Shown here: positions 37,225-48,880 of the stretch, one piece after another
How the letters are laid out: the number at the start of each line of letters is the position of its first letter
How positions within the stretch are numbered: position 1 is the first letter of the stretch
Assembly: GCA_028023455.1 (NCBI GenBank)
Contig: JAQFVV010000990.1
Coordinates: 64,001-128,000, forward strand
Reading direction: 5' to 3'
From: Epiperipatus broadwayi
Taxonomy: Eukaryota; Onychophora; Udeonychophora; Euonychophora; Peripatidae
DNA: 64,000 nucleotides
The notes under the pieces: model-generated
What the model was told of the DNA's origin: nothing
The model's input: only the letters and a program-made list of their open reading frames with translations
The model's database searches: none
Position numbers and translations under genes: made by a program

Positions 37225-37945
37225 AATCTTGTATTTTATATATATATATCCTAGAGTAATATGGTAATTATTATGTCTTGTATTTTATATATATATATCC
37301 TAGAGTAATATGGTAATTATTATGTCTTCAAGTACTTTACTGAATGCTTCAAGTACCAAAGCATCTGATGAAGTCACCGCAATAAATTGCCAAGAGCAAG
37401 GTAAAAATTCGAATAAAAGTATCTATGCAAAAATTATTAATTAATTGAAACTAATGTGAAGTGAAGTGTATAAAGGCAATAATGAGTATAACTCTGAACA
37501 TACTTTTAATTAAGCCAGAGATCAGTTTAATTTTAGTCAAATAATGTTATATTTGTCTATAAATGTATTTCAATCTATTTTTAGATAGAAAGTAAAACAT
37601 AAAACCTGCTCAAATACCTGGTCACAATTAATTCTGATGAGTAGTGTTTTTATTTTCCTATTTTTTAATTTAGCCCTATTAAAAATGCCCTTTACAATAC
37701 AATGTGTATCTAAAGACTACTTTATTTTTATTGCTTTATTAATGTGGGCATTTGTTAGGATATAACATTTAAATTAATAAAATTTATCCTGCAGTTATCT
37801 GGACATTTGAAAGCAATGAAAAGTTTATGTAGGTGTGGGTATTTAACATTTCATTTTTCATTTTTTTATTTAGAAGATCAGAATAACCTTACTCTGAAGA
37901 AGACTGCAGGTCAGTCGAAACGTAGGTGTATGTACAAATAAAGTT
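37225..37945 (+). mobile_element. Probable PLE-derived fragment, with terminal hairpin and short duplication
   Basis: At 37231-37320 a ~46-bp block (CCTAGAGTAATATGGTAATT...) including (TA)n is directly duplicated. At 37894-37922 the motif CTGAAGAA, stem GACTG/CAGTC, GAAACG appears, followed by an AATAAA signal. Near 37367 CTGATGAAGTCACC is seen without a partner GAAA. No coding region survives. Confidence 0.5.
37894..37922 (+). ncRNA. Hammerhead-like hairpin motif (PLE type)
   Basis: CTGAAGAA-GACTG-CAGGT-CAGTC-GAAACG. The stem is five perfect pairs. It is the same layout as at 29885 and 32829 with a different stem sequence. Confidence 0.6.
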
Positions 37946-37949
37946 TTTC

Positions 37950-40125
37950 TAAAAAGTGTTTGAAGTTTGGATAAATTGTATTTCATAATCTACTTAACTC
38001 AAGTTATTGCAATTTATAATTAAAAGCATTTTAATTAAAGAGAAACTATTTCCACCTTTAATATATGACTGTACTGATCTTATAATAGTTCAAGGATATC
38101 ATGCTGAGTACTGAGGATACTCTCAAACTCAAACATGAGATAGAGACTATTGAAAAATAAAAGCACTGCCTCATCTTTATACCTACATTCTAATTATATA
38201 GACCAATCTGAAGTGTCTTAGTTTGAGATCATGACGATGTTTTTTTATTCACTTGTATTTCCTTTGAGAGTATTATCAATATTCAACATGACATCTTTGA
38301 GCTATTATAAGATCAATATAGTGCATATATTAAAGGAGGAAATCCTTTTCCTTTAATTACATATGATCTCTGTTCTTAGTAAATAAATTTGAATATTAAA
38401 AGCATTTTAATAAGTTATTATAAAAAATTGAAATAAATTTAATAGATATTCAGAGATTTAAAATAAATTTACATAACCTCATACAGATGAGATCTCAAGT
38501 GAAATTATCACAGCATCGTTAGCTTTGAGAATATGGGTCCTTCTAGAGGTATACTAATTTTCCTAAGCATTGGTATTCTGTGAAGGAAGTTAACAACTAC
38601 AGAGGTATACATTAATGGTATATTAAAGCAATTTTACATACAATACTCTCCCATAGTTATACTAATACAAAAATATTAGAAACAAATGTAATATTACTTT
38701 TTTTTCCATTATAGTATTTAACATTATAATAAGTTGTTTACACCCAATATCATTTTTTCAGTGCAATCAATATCTTCCAAAGATGCAAACATTTTGCTCT
38801 ATATTAAGAGAGTTGATATTTATTTTATAAAAATGGCGTTTCTAATTATATATACTATACTTAAAAATTACCATGTTATAATAATAAAAATATTTTAATG
38901 ATTTTTCGGACTTTTTTTCTCAAAAAAAATAATTAAAGCTTAGATAATCTGCAATCATTAATTAATCCAAAGCATTATAAAATAATAATTTGTGGGATCG
39001 AAATGTATTTACTATTATTTTAAGTATTATTTTTTTTGAAACAATTGTTATGATTCTTTCACTTATAATTTTTTTTAATTAAAAAAAAATTAGTATTTAT
39101 CTACAAAACAATTTACAAACTTTCCGCTCAAATGTTATTTCTCTTAAACCAATTTCAGATCGTTTTATATAATAATAGTTTACTCCATCAGAGTCGCTTT
39201 TTTGTAAAATAATTGATTCCTTAATTATGAAATTGAAACTGGTTTCATTTATCATTTTCATTTTTTTTTTGTTAATGAGCCCATTTTCTTTTGTAGTCTG
39301 TTGCATTTGCAGTTTTTATTATCACTGGAATAAGGATAAGTTTTCTTCGAAAATTAAACAAAATATAATTTGTTTTAAAATATTTTTATTGTTATTATTG
39401 ATCTCAAGTCACGAATAAATATATTTTTAATCAAAAATATTTGAGGTTTAAAAACATTATATTAAGTATATATATTTTTTGTATAATGTAATATAACATT
39501 CTAATAAGTTCAATAATAAAATAATTTTACAAAAAAAATTGAAGGCATAATGTAAAATAATAACGAGATATAAAAAATAGTTTTAGAATGTTTTTAATCG
39601 CAAATAAAATTTATATTTTATTTAAATAATAGTTTTAATGTTTAATTTAGATAAATTACTAAATATTATAGTTATTTATTTTAGATTATTTCATAACCTA
39701 ATAATTATTAAAAATGTAAAGCTGTTACGTGTAAAATTTCATAATTTACGAAGGCAAGTAAAATATGTTTTATAATAATTCATATGTGGGAGAGCAGTAT
39801 CCTGCTCAATAAAAGTTATTTATTATAATAATCCATCTTTAAGCGAAGAAACGTGATATCATTTTCAGAATAAGATAGAAAATAAATGTAGAAAAATAGT
39901 GATAACAATAATAAAAGAGAAACGTACAAAATGATATATGATGTTAGAATTTTATGATCTGTATTAAAATTAAATGTATACTTAAAATGCTAAATTGTAT
40001 CTCAGTATTCAACTTTAAAGTATAATAAACAACTTGTAAGTACAAATTCCAGCTTTTATGATTAAAAACACTTTATTCTAATAAAATATTGGGCATTAAA
40101 AACAATAGATGGTTGGATGGATACC
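37950..40125. other. AT-rich intronic sequence, nothing recognised
   Basis: Frames at 39097-39418 overlap on both strands and are low-complexity. No feature could be supported. Confidence 0.45.
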
Positions 40126-40325
40126 TTAGGTAGGTAGGTAGGTAGGTAGGTAGGTAGGTAGGGAAGTAGGTAGATAGGTAATATGTATTAGGTAGGTTAG
40201 GTAGGTAGGTAGATAGGTAGTTTAGGTAGATAGGTAGTTAGATAGGTTAGGTAGGTAAATAGTTTAAGTAGGTAGATAGGTAGGTAGTTTAAGTAGGGAG
40301 ATAGGTAGGTAGTTTAGATAGGTAT
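40126..40325 (+). repeat. (TAGG)n/(TAGA)n tetranucleotide microsatellite
   Basis: About 200 bp of TAGG units with TAGA and TTTAGG interruptions. It abuts, and appears to truncate, a LINE-like coding remnant on its right. Confidence 0.9.
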
Positions 40326-40640
40326 CCCCCCTTACAATTATATCTCTACATCTTCTAATTAGTGAATCCCCTATCAAGACTGTCTCATAGTTTACTTTCC
40401 CTACTTCCTCCATAACATCCTCTTCCACCTTCTAGACTACTTATTTACTTCCTTATCACTTCTATTCTTTAATCTTTTGATCTGCTCACACTTTATGTCT
40501 ACCACTTTTAATTTTACTTCTACATTCTTTACTTCTTTCTCTATCTTACCTATTATTTTCTTAACTATCTCCATTGCACTACTTATTTTGTAATTCATCT
40601 CTTGTCACTCTGCTAAATATATACTCCATTCTATTGTCCT
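40323..40640 (-). pseudogene. Retroelement ORF1-like remnant: coiled coil then SGNH-type motif
   Basis: On the minus strand a charged stretch (AMEIVKKIIGKIEKEVKN, then VEVKLKVVDIKCEQIKRLK) is followed, after a frame change, by EEVGKVNYETVLIGDSLIRR. GDSLIRR resembles the first block of the SGNH/GDSL esterase fold found in ORF1 proteins of some LINEs. The piece stops at the microsatellite, so the rest of the fold is missing. The LINE origin is inferred from this combination. Confidence 0.4.
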
Positions 40641-41330
40641 TATCTACATTTTTCTCCATCTTTCTCTTTAAATTGTATATATTTCAAAATAATTTTCACC
40701 CCTTTTATCACATTTGTACATGATCTACATAATAATACACCTTTTATATCAATTCTAGTTTTAGTTTAACACTTCAGATGGAAACCTTATCACATATCAT
40801 ACTCACTACAAAAGCAGACGTAATTTTCTTTTCATTATCATACCTACATTGTGGGATACAAATGCAATCTTTATTTCCTTATTTTTAAATTCCCTTACTC
40901 TATAATTAAATTTATGATTTTTCTACCATTCTTAATCAAACCTCTTCACAGAAAAGGAAAAATTTGTTTTTTTTTTTTTTTTATAAATAGCGTCTGATAA
41001 ACACTTGCTTCCCTAAACTCACACATCAAATGTTACCCTCTTTCTCAAACAACTCTCTTACTTAAATTTAAAATTTTTTAATAGTAAATATCCTAAAATC
41101 CAACTAATCTTATTTATGCCTTAGCTTAAAGCCTCCTTGCAGTGAACACATACAACAAAATGTTAAGATATTTCAGCAATGCCCTCTGTAAACAAATATA
41201 AATTCTGAACTTCAAACATCTAAACCCAAAAGGAAATGAGGGCATTGAATGATTAGATAGATTTATATTGATGATTTTTTTCCATCAGCTAATATTTAAT
41301 AGATATAAAGATGTTAATATATATATATAA
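40640..41330. other. AT-rich sequence, nothing firm
   Basis: Possibly continues the ORF1-like remnant upstream on the minus strand, but frames are broken and no motif is readable. ATGCCCTCTGT near 41180 resembles a string in the satellite to the right (ACGCCCTCTGT). Confidence 0.35.
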
Positions 41331-41412
41331 ACAAGTTATACATTTCGTTACTTGCTATAGCTTGCATTTTATGTTACTAGATGGAGCTTTACCAATATCC
41401 CACGATCAAGCT
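41331..41412 (-). repeat. Relic of the hammerhead repeat, about 80 bp
   Basis: AACAAGTTATAC ... TTGCTATAGCTTGCATT ... AGATGGAGCTTTACCAA matches the start of the 3.03-kb repeat unit. The ribozyme part is missing. (TA)n lies on both sides. Confidence 0.7.
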
Positions 41413-41430
41413 CAGTTTATATATATATAA

Positions 41431-44400
41431 AAAGAAAGTTACTGTTAACACTAACTGAAATAATTATAGAAAATATACAAACCATCATACAATTACAAAT
41501 ATCCAGTAACGCCCTCTGTTTAAAGATCTATATCTCAATAATAGCAAACCTTAAAATGATACCACTTTAAGGTTGTATGCTAAGCGATGTTAAATATTGA
41601 AATACAGACCTACTCAAACACAGAGCATGAAATTTTTAAATAAGCAAACGATCTTAAATTTTGCTAATAAACTAACAAGTTTACAAAGTTATTAAAGACA
41701 AACTAAACATTAGATTTTAATCTTTAAATTCCTCCCAAACTATAAATGAAAAGAAAGTTACTGTTAACACTAACTGAAATAATTATAGAAAATATACAAA
41801 CCATCATACAATTACAAATATCCAGTAACGCCCTCTGTTTAAAGATCTATATCTCAATAATAGCAAACCTTAAAATGATACCACTTTAAGGTTGTATGCT
41901 AAACGATGTTAAATATTGAAATACAGACCTACTCAAACACAGAGCATGAAATTTTTAAATAAGCAAACGATCTTAAATTTTGCTAATAAACTAACAAGTT
42001 TACAAAGTTATTAAAGACAAACTAAACATTAGATTTTAATCTTTAAATTCCTCCCAAACTATAAATGAAAAGAAAGTTACTGTTAACACTAACTGAAATA
42101 ATTATAGAAAATATACAAACCATCATACAATTACAAATATCCAGTAACGCCCTCTGTTTAAAGATCTATATCTCAATAATAGCAAACCTTAAAATGATAC
42201 CACTTTAAGGTTGTATGCTAAATATTGAAATACAGACCTACTCAAACACAGAGCATGAAATTTTTAAATAAGCAAACGATCTTAAATTTTGCTAATAAAC
42301 TAACAAGTTTACAAAGTTATTAAAGACAAACTAAACATTAGATTTTAATCTTTAAATTCCTCCCAAACTATAAATGAAAAGAAAGTTACTGTTAACACTA
42401 ACTGAAATAATTATAGAAAATATACAAACCATCATACAATTACAAATGTTTAGTTTGTCTTTAATAACTTTGTAAACTTGTTAGTTTATTAGCAAAATTT
42501 AAGATCGTTTGCTTATTTAAAAATTTCATGCTCTGTGTTTGAGTAGGTCTGTATTTCAATATTTAACATCGTTTAGCATACAACCTTAAAGTGGTATCAT
42601 TTTAAGGTTTGCTATTATTGAGATATAGATCTTTAAACAGAGGGCGTTACTGGATATTTGTAATTGTATGATGGTTTGTATATTTTCTATAATTATTTCA
42701 GTTAGTGTTAACAGTAACTTTCTTTTCATTTATAGTTTGGGAGGAATTTAAAGATTAAAATCTAATGTTTAGTTTGTCTTTAATAACTTTGTAAACTTGT
42801 TAGTTTATTAGCAAAATTTAAGATCGTTTGCTTATTTAAAAATTTCATGCTCTGTGTTTGAGTAGGTCTGTATTTCAATATTTAACATCGTTTAGCATAC
42901 AACCTTAAAGTGGTATCATTTTAAGGTTTGCTATTATTGAGATATAGATCTTTAAACAGAGGGCGTTACTGGATATTTGTAATTGTATGATGGTTTGTAT
43001 ATTTTCTATAATTATTTCAGTTAGTGTTAACAGTAACTTTCTTTTCATTTATAGTTTGGGAGGAATTTAAAGATTAAAATCTAATGTTTAGTTTGTCTTT
43101 AATAACTTTGTAAACTTGTTAGTTTATTAGCAAAATTTAAGATCGTTTGCTTATTTAAAAATTTCATGCTCTGTGTTTGAGTAGGTCTGTATTTCAATAT
43201 TTAACATCGTTTAGCATACAACCTTAAAGTGGTATCATTTTAAGGTTTGCTATTATTGAGATATAGATCTTTAAACAGAGGGCGTTACTGGATATTTGTA
43301 ATTGTATGATGGTTTGTATATTTTCTATAATTATTTCAGTTAGTGTTAACAGTAACTTTCTTTTCATTTATAGTTTGGGAGGAATTTAAAGATTAAAATC
43401 TAATGTTTAGTTTGTCTTTAATAACTTTGTAAACTTGTTAGTTTATTAGCAAAATTTAAGATCGTTTGCTTATTTAAAAATTTCATGCTCTGTGTTTGAG
43501 TAGGTCTGTATTTCAATATTTAACATCGTTTAGCATACAACCTTAAAGTGGTATCATTTTAAGGTTTGCTATTATTGAGATATAGATCTTTAAACAGAGG
43601 GCGTTACTGGATATTTGTAATTGTATGATGGTTTGTATATTTTCTATAATTATTTCAGTTAGTGTTAACAGTAACTTTCTTTTCATTTATAGTTTGGGAG
43701 GAATTTAAAGATTAAAATCTAATGTTTAGTTTGTCTTTAATAACTTTGTAAACTTGTTAGTTTATTAGCAAAATTTAAGATCGTTTGATTATTTAAAAAT
43801 TTCATGCTCTGTGTTTGAGTAGGTCTGTATTTCAATATTTAACATCGTTTAGCATACAACCTTAAAGTGGTATCATTTTAAGGTTTGCTATTATTGAGAT
43901 ATAGATCTTTAAACAGAGGGCGTTACTGGATATTTGTAATTGTATGATGGTTTGTATATTTTCTATAATTATTTCAGTTAGTGTTAACAGTAACTTTCTT
44001 TTCATTTATAGTTTGGGAGGAATTTAAAGATTAAAATCTAATGTTTAGTTTGTCTTTAATAACTTTGTAAACTTGTTAGTTTATTAGCAAAATTTAAGAT
44101 CGTTTGCTTATTTAAAAATTTCATGCTCTGTGTTTGAGTAGGTCTGTATTTCAATATTTAACATCGTTTAGCATACAACCTTAAAGTGGTATCATTTTAA
44201 GGTTTGCTATTATTGAGATATAGATCTTTAAACAGAGGGCGTTACTGGATATTTGTAATTGTATGATGGTTTGTATATTTTCTATAATTATTTCAGTTAG
44301 TGTTAACAGTAACTTTCTTTTCATTTATAGTTTGGGAGGAATTTAAAGATTAAAATCTAATGTTTAGTTTGTCTTTAATAACTTTGTAAACTTGTTAGTT

Positions 44401-44599
44401 TATTAGCAAAATTTAAGATCGTTTGTTTATTTAAAAATTTCATGCTCTGTGTTTGAGTAGGTCTGTATTTCAATATTTAACATCGTTTAGCATACAACCT
44501 TAAAGTGGTATCATTTTAAGGTTTGCTATTATTGAGATATAGATCTTTAAACAGAGGGCGTTACTGGATATTTGTAATTGTATGATGGTTTGTATATTT
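41431..44599. repeat. 319-bp satellite array with one orientation switch
   Basis: Forward units start at 41431, 41750, 42069 (309 bp, lacking 10 bp near 42222) and 42378 (partial). At 42446/42447 the orientation flips. Inverted units start at 42447, 42766, 43085, 43404, 43723, 44042 and 44361 (partial, 239 bp). Units are almost identical, with a few private changes (GTTTGATTATT at about 43784, GTTTGTTTATT at about 44423). Both outer edges are (TA)n. No coding region or hammerhead core is seen in either orientation. Confidence 0.92.
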
Positions 44600-45088
44600 A
44601 TATATATATATATATATAACACATTTATATGAAAAAATGTAAAACATTGTAATATAGTATGTATGTATACAATATAATAAAATAAATTTTATTTATATAA
44701 TTATTCATTTGTTTTTTTTTCTGAAGTTGATAAGTGTAAAGTAAAATATCTAACTCATGAAACAGTTCACTTGTGAACTATAAAGAATACTCTATATTCA
44801 AAGACATGTTTTTACTATCAATTTGGTCAAAATAAATATTAATTTTTAGTTGTTTATAGGTCTAAGTACATCACATTGAAAAAAGTAAATGAAATGAACT
44901 ATTTATTAAGACCATATTTATTTAAAAATGCAAAAATTGTATGTATATATATATTATATAGTTATTATGGTTTATATATAAATAACTTTATTGAAATACA
45001 TATGTAAGAATGATACAATTGTAAATAAAATAAAAGTAATCCATGTTTCTTGGGCAACCAGATGGTCTGATGTGCTCGCTGGTATTGT
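44600..45088. other. (TA)n followed by AT-rich sequence
   Basis: The right edge of the satellite is a (TA)n tract (about 44598-44618). Nothing else is recognised up to the LINE stop codon. Confidence 0.5.
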
Positions 45089-46245
45089 TTAATCCAACTT
45101 AACCAGGCTCCATGCATTGTCAAATAAAAATCTGGATGAGATAATACTGTCCTTATGGCAAAATTCTTTCAACTTAGAAATGAATATGTCTTCAGGCTTG
45201 GGATGAGGAATGGTAAACTTGTTGCAATATCTAGCCATCCAGGTGGCATAAGTGATGAAGGTCAAAAGTCTTGAGATGACATAATCCCTAGACAGGAATC
45301 AGCTCTTGTTATCTAATATTTTGTTCAGGTAAATTTGGCAGTTGTGAGCAATGAATATTCTGATTTTGTCATATGCCTGGCAATCATTTATCATGTGGTC
45401 AAAGGTTTCAGAGGTTCTGTGGTAGTTGTGACACATAGGATCTATATCTCCTGTAGTGCAAAAACCAGTTGGTCTGGAGTGAATTCAGGTTGATTTTCAC
45501 TAGGAAGTCCAGGGACCTTGGCTCTAGTTTGAGATGTTTGAAAAAGTTGGTGACCACCTTATTGTTACCACTGAGGTAAGGAAGGGTAGAGTTTTGAGTG
45601 GGAAATAATAGGTTATGAGCATCCCAAATAGAGATTTTCTGTCTAAATACTAGGGTTGAATGGTCATTGTGAGTGAGAAGATAGCCAAGTATTTGATTTA
45701 GCCAGATTATCTTCGAGGGTGGAGGTCTGTCCGACAGAATGACTGGTTGTTCAGTTACAATTTGGGGAAATTTCTTTTGGAGGATGTGGATCAGAGAGTG
45801 GCACTTTTGGTAATATATTGAGAAATTTGTGTGCAATGACATACCATTTCCTATGTCACTGCATGCATTCAATTCCTATGGCTGTTGTTTTACCATTCCA
45901 TAAAAGCCATGCACATATTCAGTTGATTTTGGTGTTGAAGGTTTTTGTGTTATTTATGATGGCTAGATAGTAGTTAATCTTTGCCATTATATTGATGTTG
46001 AGGAGCAAGATTTTCCCTTGCAGAGATAGGTAAACTTTGGCAAGGTTTTTAACTGTGTTGGTGGCAGTTTCAATAATGAAATTCTGTATTTGTATAAACA
46101 TTGCTTGTGGAAACTTGTATATGAGGAACCCCAAAAAGCTTTGAGAGTCTGCTGAGAAAGGGGATGAGATCTTCTTACCGATGTTGATTTTCTAGGCCAA
46201 TGACTTGTTATCGTATGGTTTAGAACAGTGATAGAATGACAAATT
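45089..46245 (-). pseudogene. LINE (non-LTR retrotransposon) ORF2 C-terminal remnant
   Basis: Read on the minus strand from about 46245. A frame at 46134-45919 holds NTVKNLAKVYLSLQGKILLL and IMAKINYYLAII, the W/N-x-x-x-K-x-LSLxGK pattern that follows the LINE reverse transcriptase. A second frame (45872-45408) continues with SKIIWLNQILGYLL and SLQTNWFLHYRR. In the next frame, PMCHNYHRTSETFDHMINDC resembles the terminal zinc knuckle C-x2-C ... ET-x2-H ... C with one cysteine replaced. ITYATWMARYCNKF and ISSRFLFDNAWSLVKLD then lead to a TAA at 45089. At least two frame changes and several stops make it dead. The RT core is absent (5' truncation). The clade cannot be fixed. Confidence 0.7.
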
Positions 46246-46451
46246 CTCCAATTTAAGATCCTGGGTCATAGCCCATTTCTACCTCAGAATTCTGTTTCCA
46301 TATTCTTATTAATTAACAAGCATTAAATCAATTCTATTATTTTATTTTATTTTGAACTATTTTTTCATTAAATTATTTACATAGCATGATTAAAATAATA
46401 TCTTATTTAATATTTCTTATCTATATAAAAAAGCATTGTATAATAAATACT

Positions 46452-46523
46452 GTAAATAATACTGAAAACTCCTATTGGCTAATAGTCAACTATTAGCCAA
46501 TAGGAGTTTTCAGTATTATTTAC
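46452..46523. repeat. Perfect 35-bp palindrome with 2-nt spacer
   Basis: The left arm 46452-46486 and right arm 46489-46523 are exact reverse complements separated by CA. The arm contains ACTCCTATTGGCTAATAG. No mismatches. It lies about 180 bp upstream of an exon. It may be a miniature element or a hairpin formed by a recent inversion-duplication. Confidence 0.92.
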
Positions 46524-46658
46524 TAATGAATAGCAAATAAAATATATATTTATTTTATAGATGATAACAATCAACCCTTAAGCTATCAACAATCTCAACC
46601 TATAGTCAAGGCAATCTCTTTTATTGTCTTTATTCTATATAATACTTAGATGTCTTAT

Positions 46659-46660
<2 letters not shown>

Positions 46661-46693
<33 letters not shown>
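46661..46693 (+). repeat. (CA)n(TA)n microsatellite forming the splice-acceptor approach
   Basis: (AC)n then (AT)n run to within six bases of the exon at 46700, ending TATTACAG. The usual pyrimidine tract is replaced by alternating TA. Confidence 0.8.
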
Positions 46694-46694
<1 letters not shown>

Positions 46695-46699
46695 TACAG

Positions 46700-46793
46700 A
46701 TTGTGACGTTCTTCGGGCTACCTGTCAAAAATCTTTAACTGATGTTAAAATAGTTTGGGAGCCCTTTTCTGATGCAGAATCACCAATTATAAG
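46700..46793 (+). CDS. Exon 3 of the fibronectin-III-like extracellular protein
   Basis: This 94-nt exon runs from TTACAG| to a GT donor (ATAAG|GTTTTA). Read with one base carried from upstream it gives CDVLRATCQK, then SLTDVKIVWEPFSDAESPII. VKIVWEPFSDAES is the same strand pattern as EIFCSWNNFYDSES in exon 1, so this opens another module. It ends in phase 2, and the first base of exon 4 completes the codon and gives ...PIIRSYEVAVG, as expected for the family. The incoming phase does not fit exon 2 directly, so an exon is missing between them. Confidence 0.7.
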
Positions 46794-47302
46794 GTTTTAT
46801 TTTAGTTTTTTTTATATATTTTAGTATTAAAATAGTATCACTTTCTTAATTTTTAAAACAACAATTATAGTTTATTGTTAACTGTTTTTTTTTCAATTAT
46901 GTAAATTTTATTAAAATAATTAATCCTTATATTTGGATTATCTTTAATCACACAAAAAGCCGTAAAATACATTTACTAAAATGTTTATATATCAACCATG
47001 ATGTTTAAAGTTTTAGTCATAATATTCACATAAATGTTCGGGACATTCATGCAGAAAAGATTATATATATATATATATATATATAATTTAAACTTAGTTT
47101 TATTAATAATGCTTAGCATGCTTTTGATATTTAAATATTATATTCATAATAATCTCACTTCTTTACTGTTCCCTGCTCTTATGTGACAATTATTTTGATA
47201 TTTAAAAAACATTTAAATTTATTTTATTTGTTATTGAACGAAATTGAATCTGTGAATTAACAATCTAAAATTCATTGAAATTAACCTAAAATACAAAAAA
47301 AA

Positions 47303-48880
47303 ATGATTGCATCAGTACTAAGAAAATACTGTGGAAAAACAAAGACAAACTATTTTAAAATATTCCCCACAGCCACGATTGCACCAAGAACTTTTGCCAA
47401 TATCAAATTAAACAAAATCAATTTTTTATTAAAGCTAACAATAGACTTGCAAAAATCTTATTTTTATAAAGTGGCTAAAATTATTGCTACCTTGTTGATA
47501 AAAAGTTAAGTTTTGAAGAGTACACAATAAAATCTTTGTACGAGTTTGTAGATAAAATTAAAAACACAAAAGTGGACATTAATAACAAAATTGCCTATTA
47601 GATGTCAAAGAACTGTATATTTCTATACCATGAACTAAATCACTTGAAATTATTGGTGAACTGTTGCAAAGTATTAATTATAACATGTACAAAAAAGAAT
47701 TCATCATGGAAGTCTTGAAATGGATCAAAGAAGACATCACAGTACTAGCAAATGAAAAATATTATAGAATGAAACCCAGTTGGCCAATGGGGATTCCTTT
47801 TAGTAGTATTATATGCAGCAAATTTCTCACAAAAATTGAAAATACAGTTATTCTAAAGTTTTTGCTTTAGAACTCTAATACATTATGTTAGATATGTCTG
47901 ATGACACATGAATCTGTTCGACCTAAAAAAATTATAAGAAATCCTCAAAAATTAGAACATGCACCACTTTTAATTTGGATTATAGAAAATGAAGATAAGA
48001 ATCAAGGAATTGGTGGATCAGTACATCCAGAGGTAGCTTAATTTTTGAACTACAGAATGATATTAAAACCAATAAACATAAGAGGAGCGATTCACCCAAC
48101 CAAGTCGCTAACATCTATGATACATAAATATGGCAAACTTAATTGTTTTATACAGGAATTATAAATTGCAGAAGTACTTTTGGTTAATTTCATAAACCAG
48201 CCTCAACTGCCATTAAATTAAAAAAAATTGAATCAGACTGGAAAAATAATATTGATGTGTATGTCAATAACTTACAAAATCTAGGATATAATATTAATAA
48301 AATTCTTAATATGATAAATAGCTTTTGTAATAAAATAAAAAAAACCACAGCGTCAATCTATGGTGACTCAAAAATGGATTAATCTTACATATATTCTGAA
48401 AGTCTTTCAAAAATTAAAAAGAATATATTCTGAAAATATAACATAAGCTTTCAAATATCTCTAACACAAAACAATCTGCTTAACAATTCAAAAGACAAAC
48501 TGCCCAGGGAATTAACTTACCAAATCGTCTACAAAATTCAAAGCAACAAAACTAGGTGTAAGTTTGCATATTATGAGGAAATGAGGGCTAATCTCTCAAT
48601 GAGATTAGCCCAGCATAAATACCTATACAATAGAGCACATAAGAGTAGTGAATATTCATCAATATTTATGGACCATGAACAAAAATCTGGCCATAAATTT
48701 GATTTGTCTAGGTCCAAAATTATATGGATTGAGAGGGAAGACAGAAAATAAAAGATTAAAAAGAATTGGACAATGGCAAAAGACCGATAAGCATCTCTTT
48801 CTCAAAGAAGTGAGCTCTTTGAAGGGATTTAAATATTTTTCAATATTAAATAAGATAGATTTAAATGTTTTTTAAATATT
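47303..48880 (+). pseudogene. Second Penelope-like element, decayed, RT to GIY-YIG
   Basis: Coding pieces appear in order. TATIAPRTFANIKLNKINF with YKVAKIIATLL (47366-47500) matches the N-terminal RT block of PLEs. SLYEFVDKIKN follows near 47535. YYRMKPSWPMGIPFS (about 47760) matches the PLE PMGSPLS block. From 48500 comes the nuclease: LTYQIVYKIQ (GIY site), then YYEEMRANLSMRLAQHKY, then SGHKFDLSRSKIIW. In YYEEM the YIG glycine is lost. Several stops and frame changes break the gene. (TA)n tracts lie on both sides (47064-47084 and 49189-49251). It is a different lineage from the 2.2-kb copy, because the nuclease sequences differ strongly. Confidence 0.75.

Larger units (their letters stand above)
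10048..46699 (+). other. Very long intron or introns (about 36.7 kb) packed with mobile DNA
   Basis: This spans from the donor of exon 2 to the acceptor at 46699. The contents are listed separately: PLE pieces, hammerhead arrays, LTR-like pair, satellite and LINE end. At least one exon with length 1 modulo 3 should lie in here, because of the phase mismatch between exons 2 and 3. I could not locate it. Confidence 0.6.

Noticed and set aside
37367-37420. CTGATGAAGTCACC as a hammerhead core
   Set aside because: No GAAA follows at a workable distance and no stem II can be formed.
41431-44599. Satellite unit as another hammerhead retrozyme
   Set aside because: Neither strand of the 319-bp unit has CTGANGA paired with GAAA. 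CTGAAATAATT near the start lacks the required G.
48585-48611. GGGCTAATCTC/GAGATTAGCCC 11-bp hairpin
   Set aside because: It lies within readable PLE nuclease codons (RANLSMRLA), so it is most likely coincidental.
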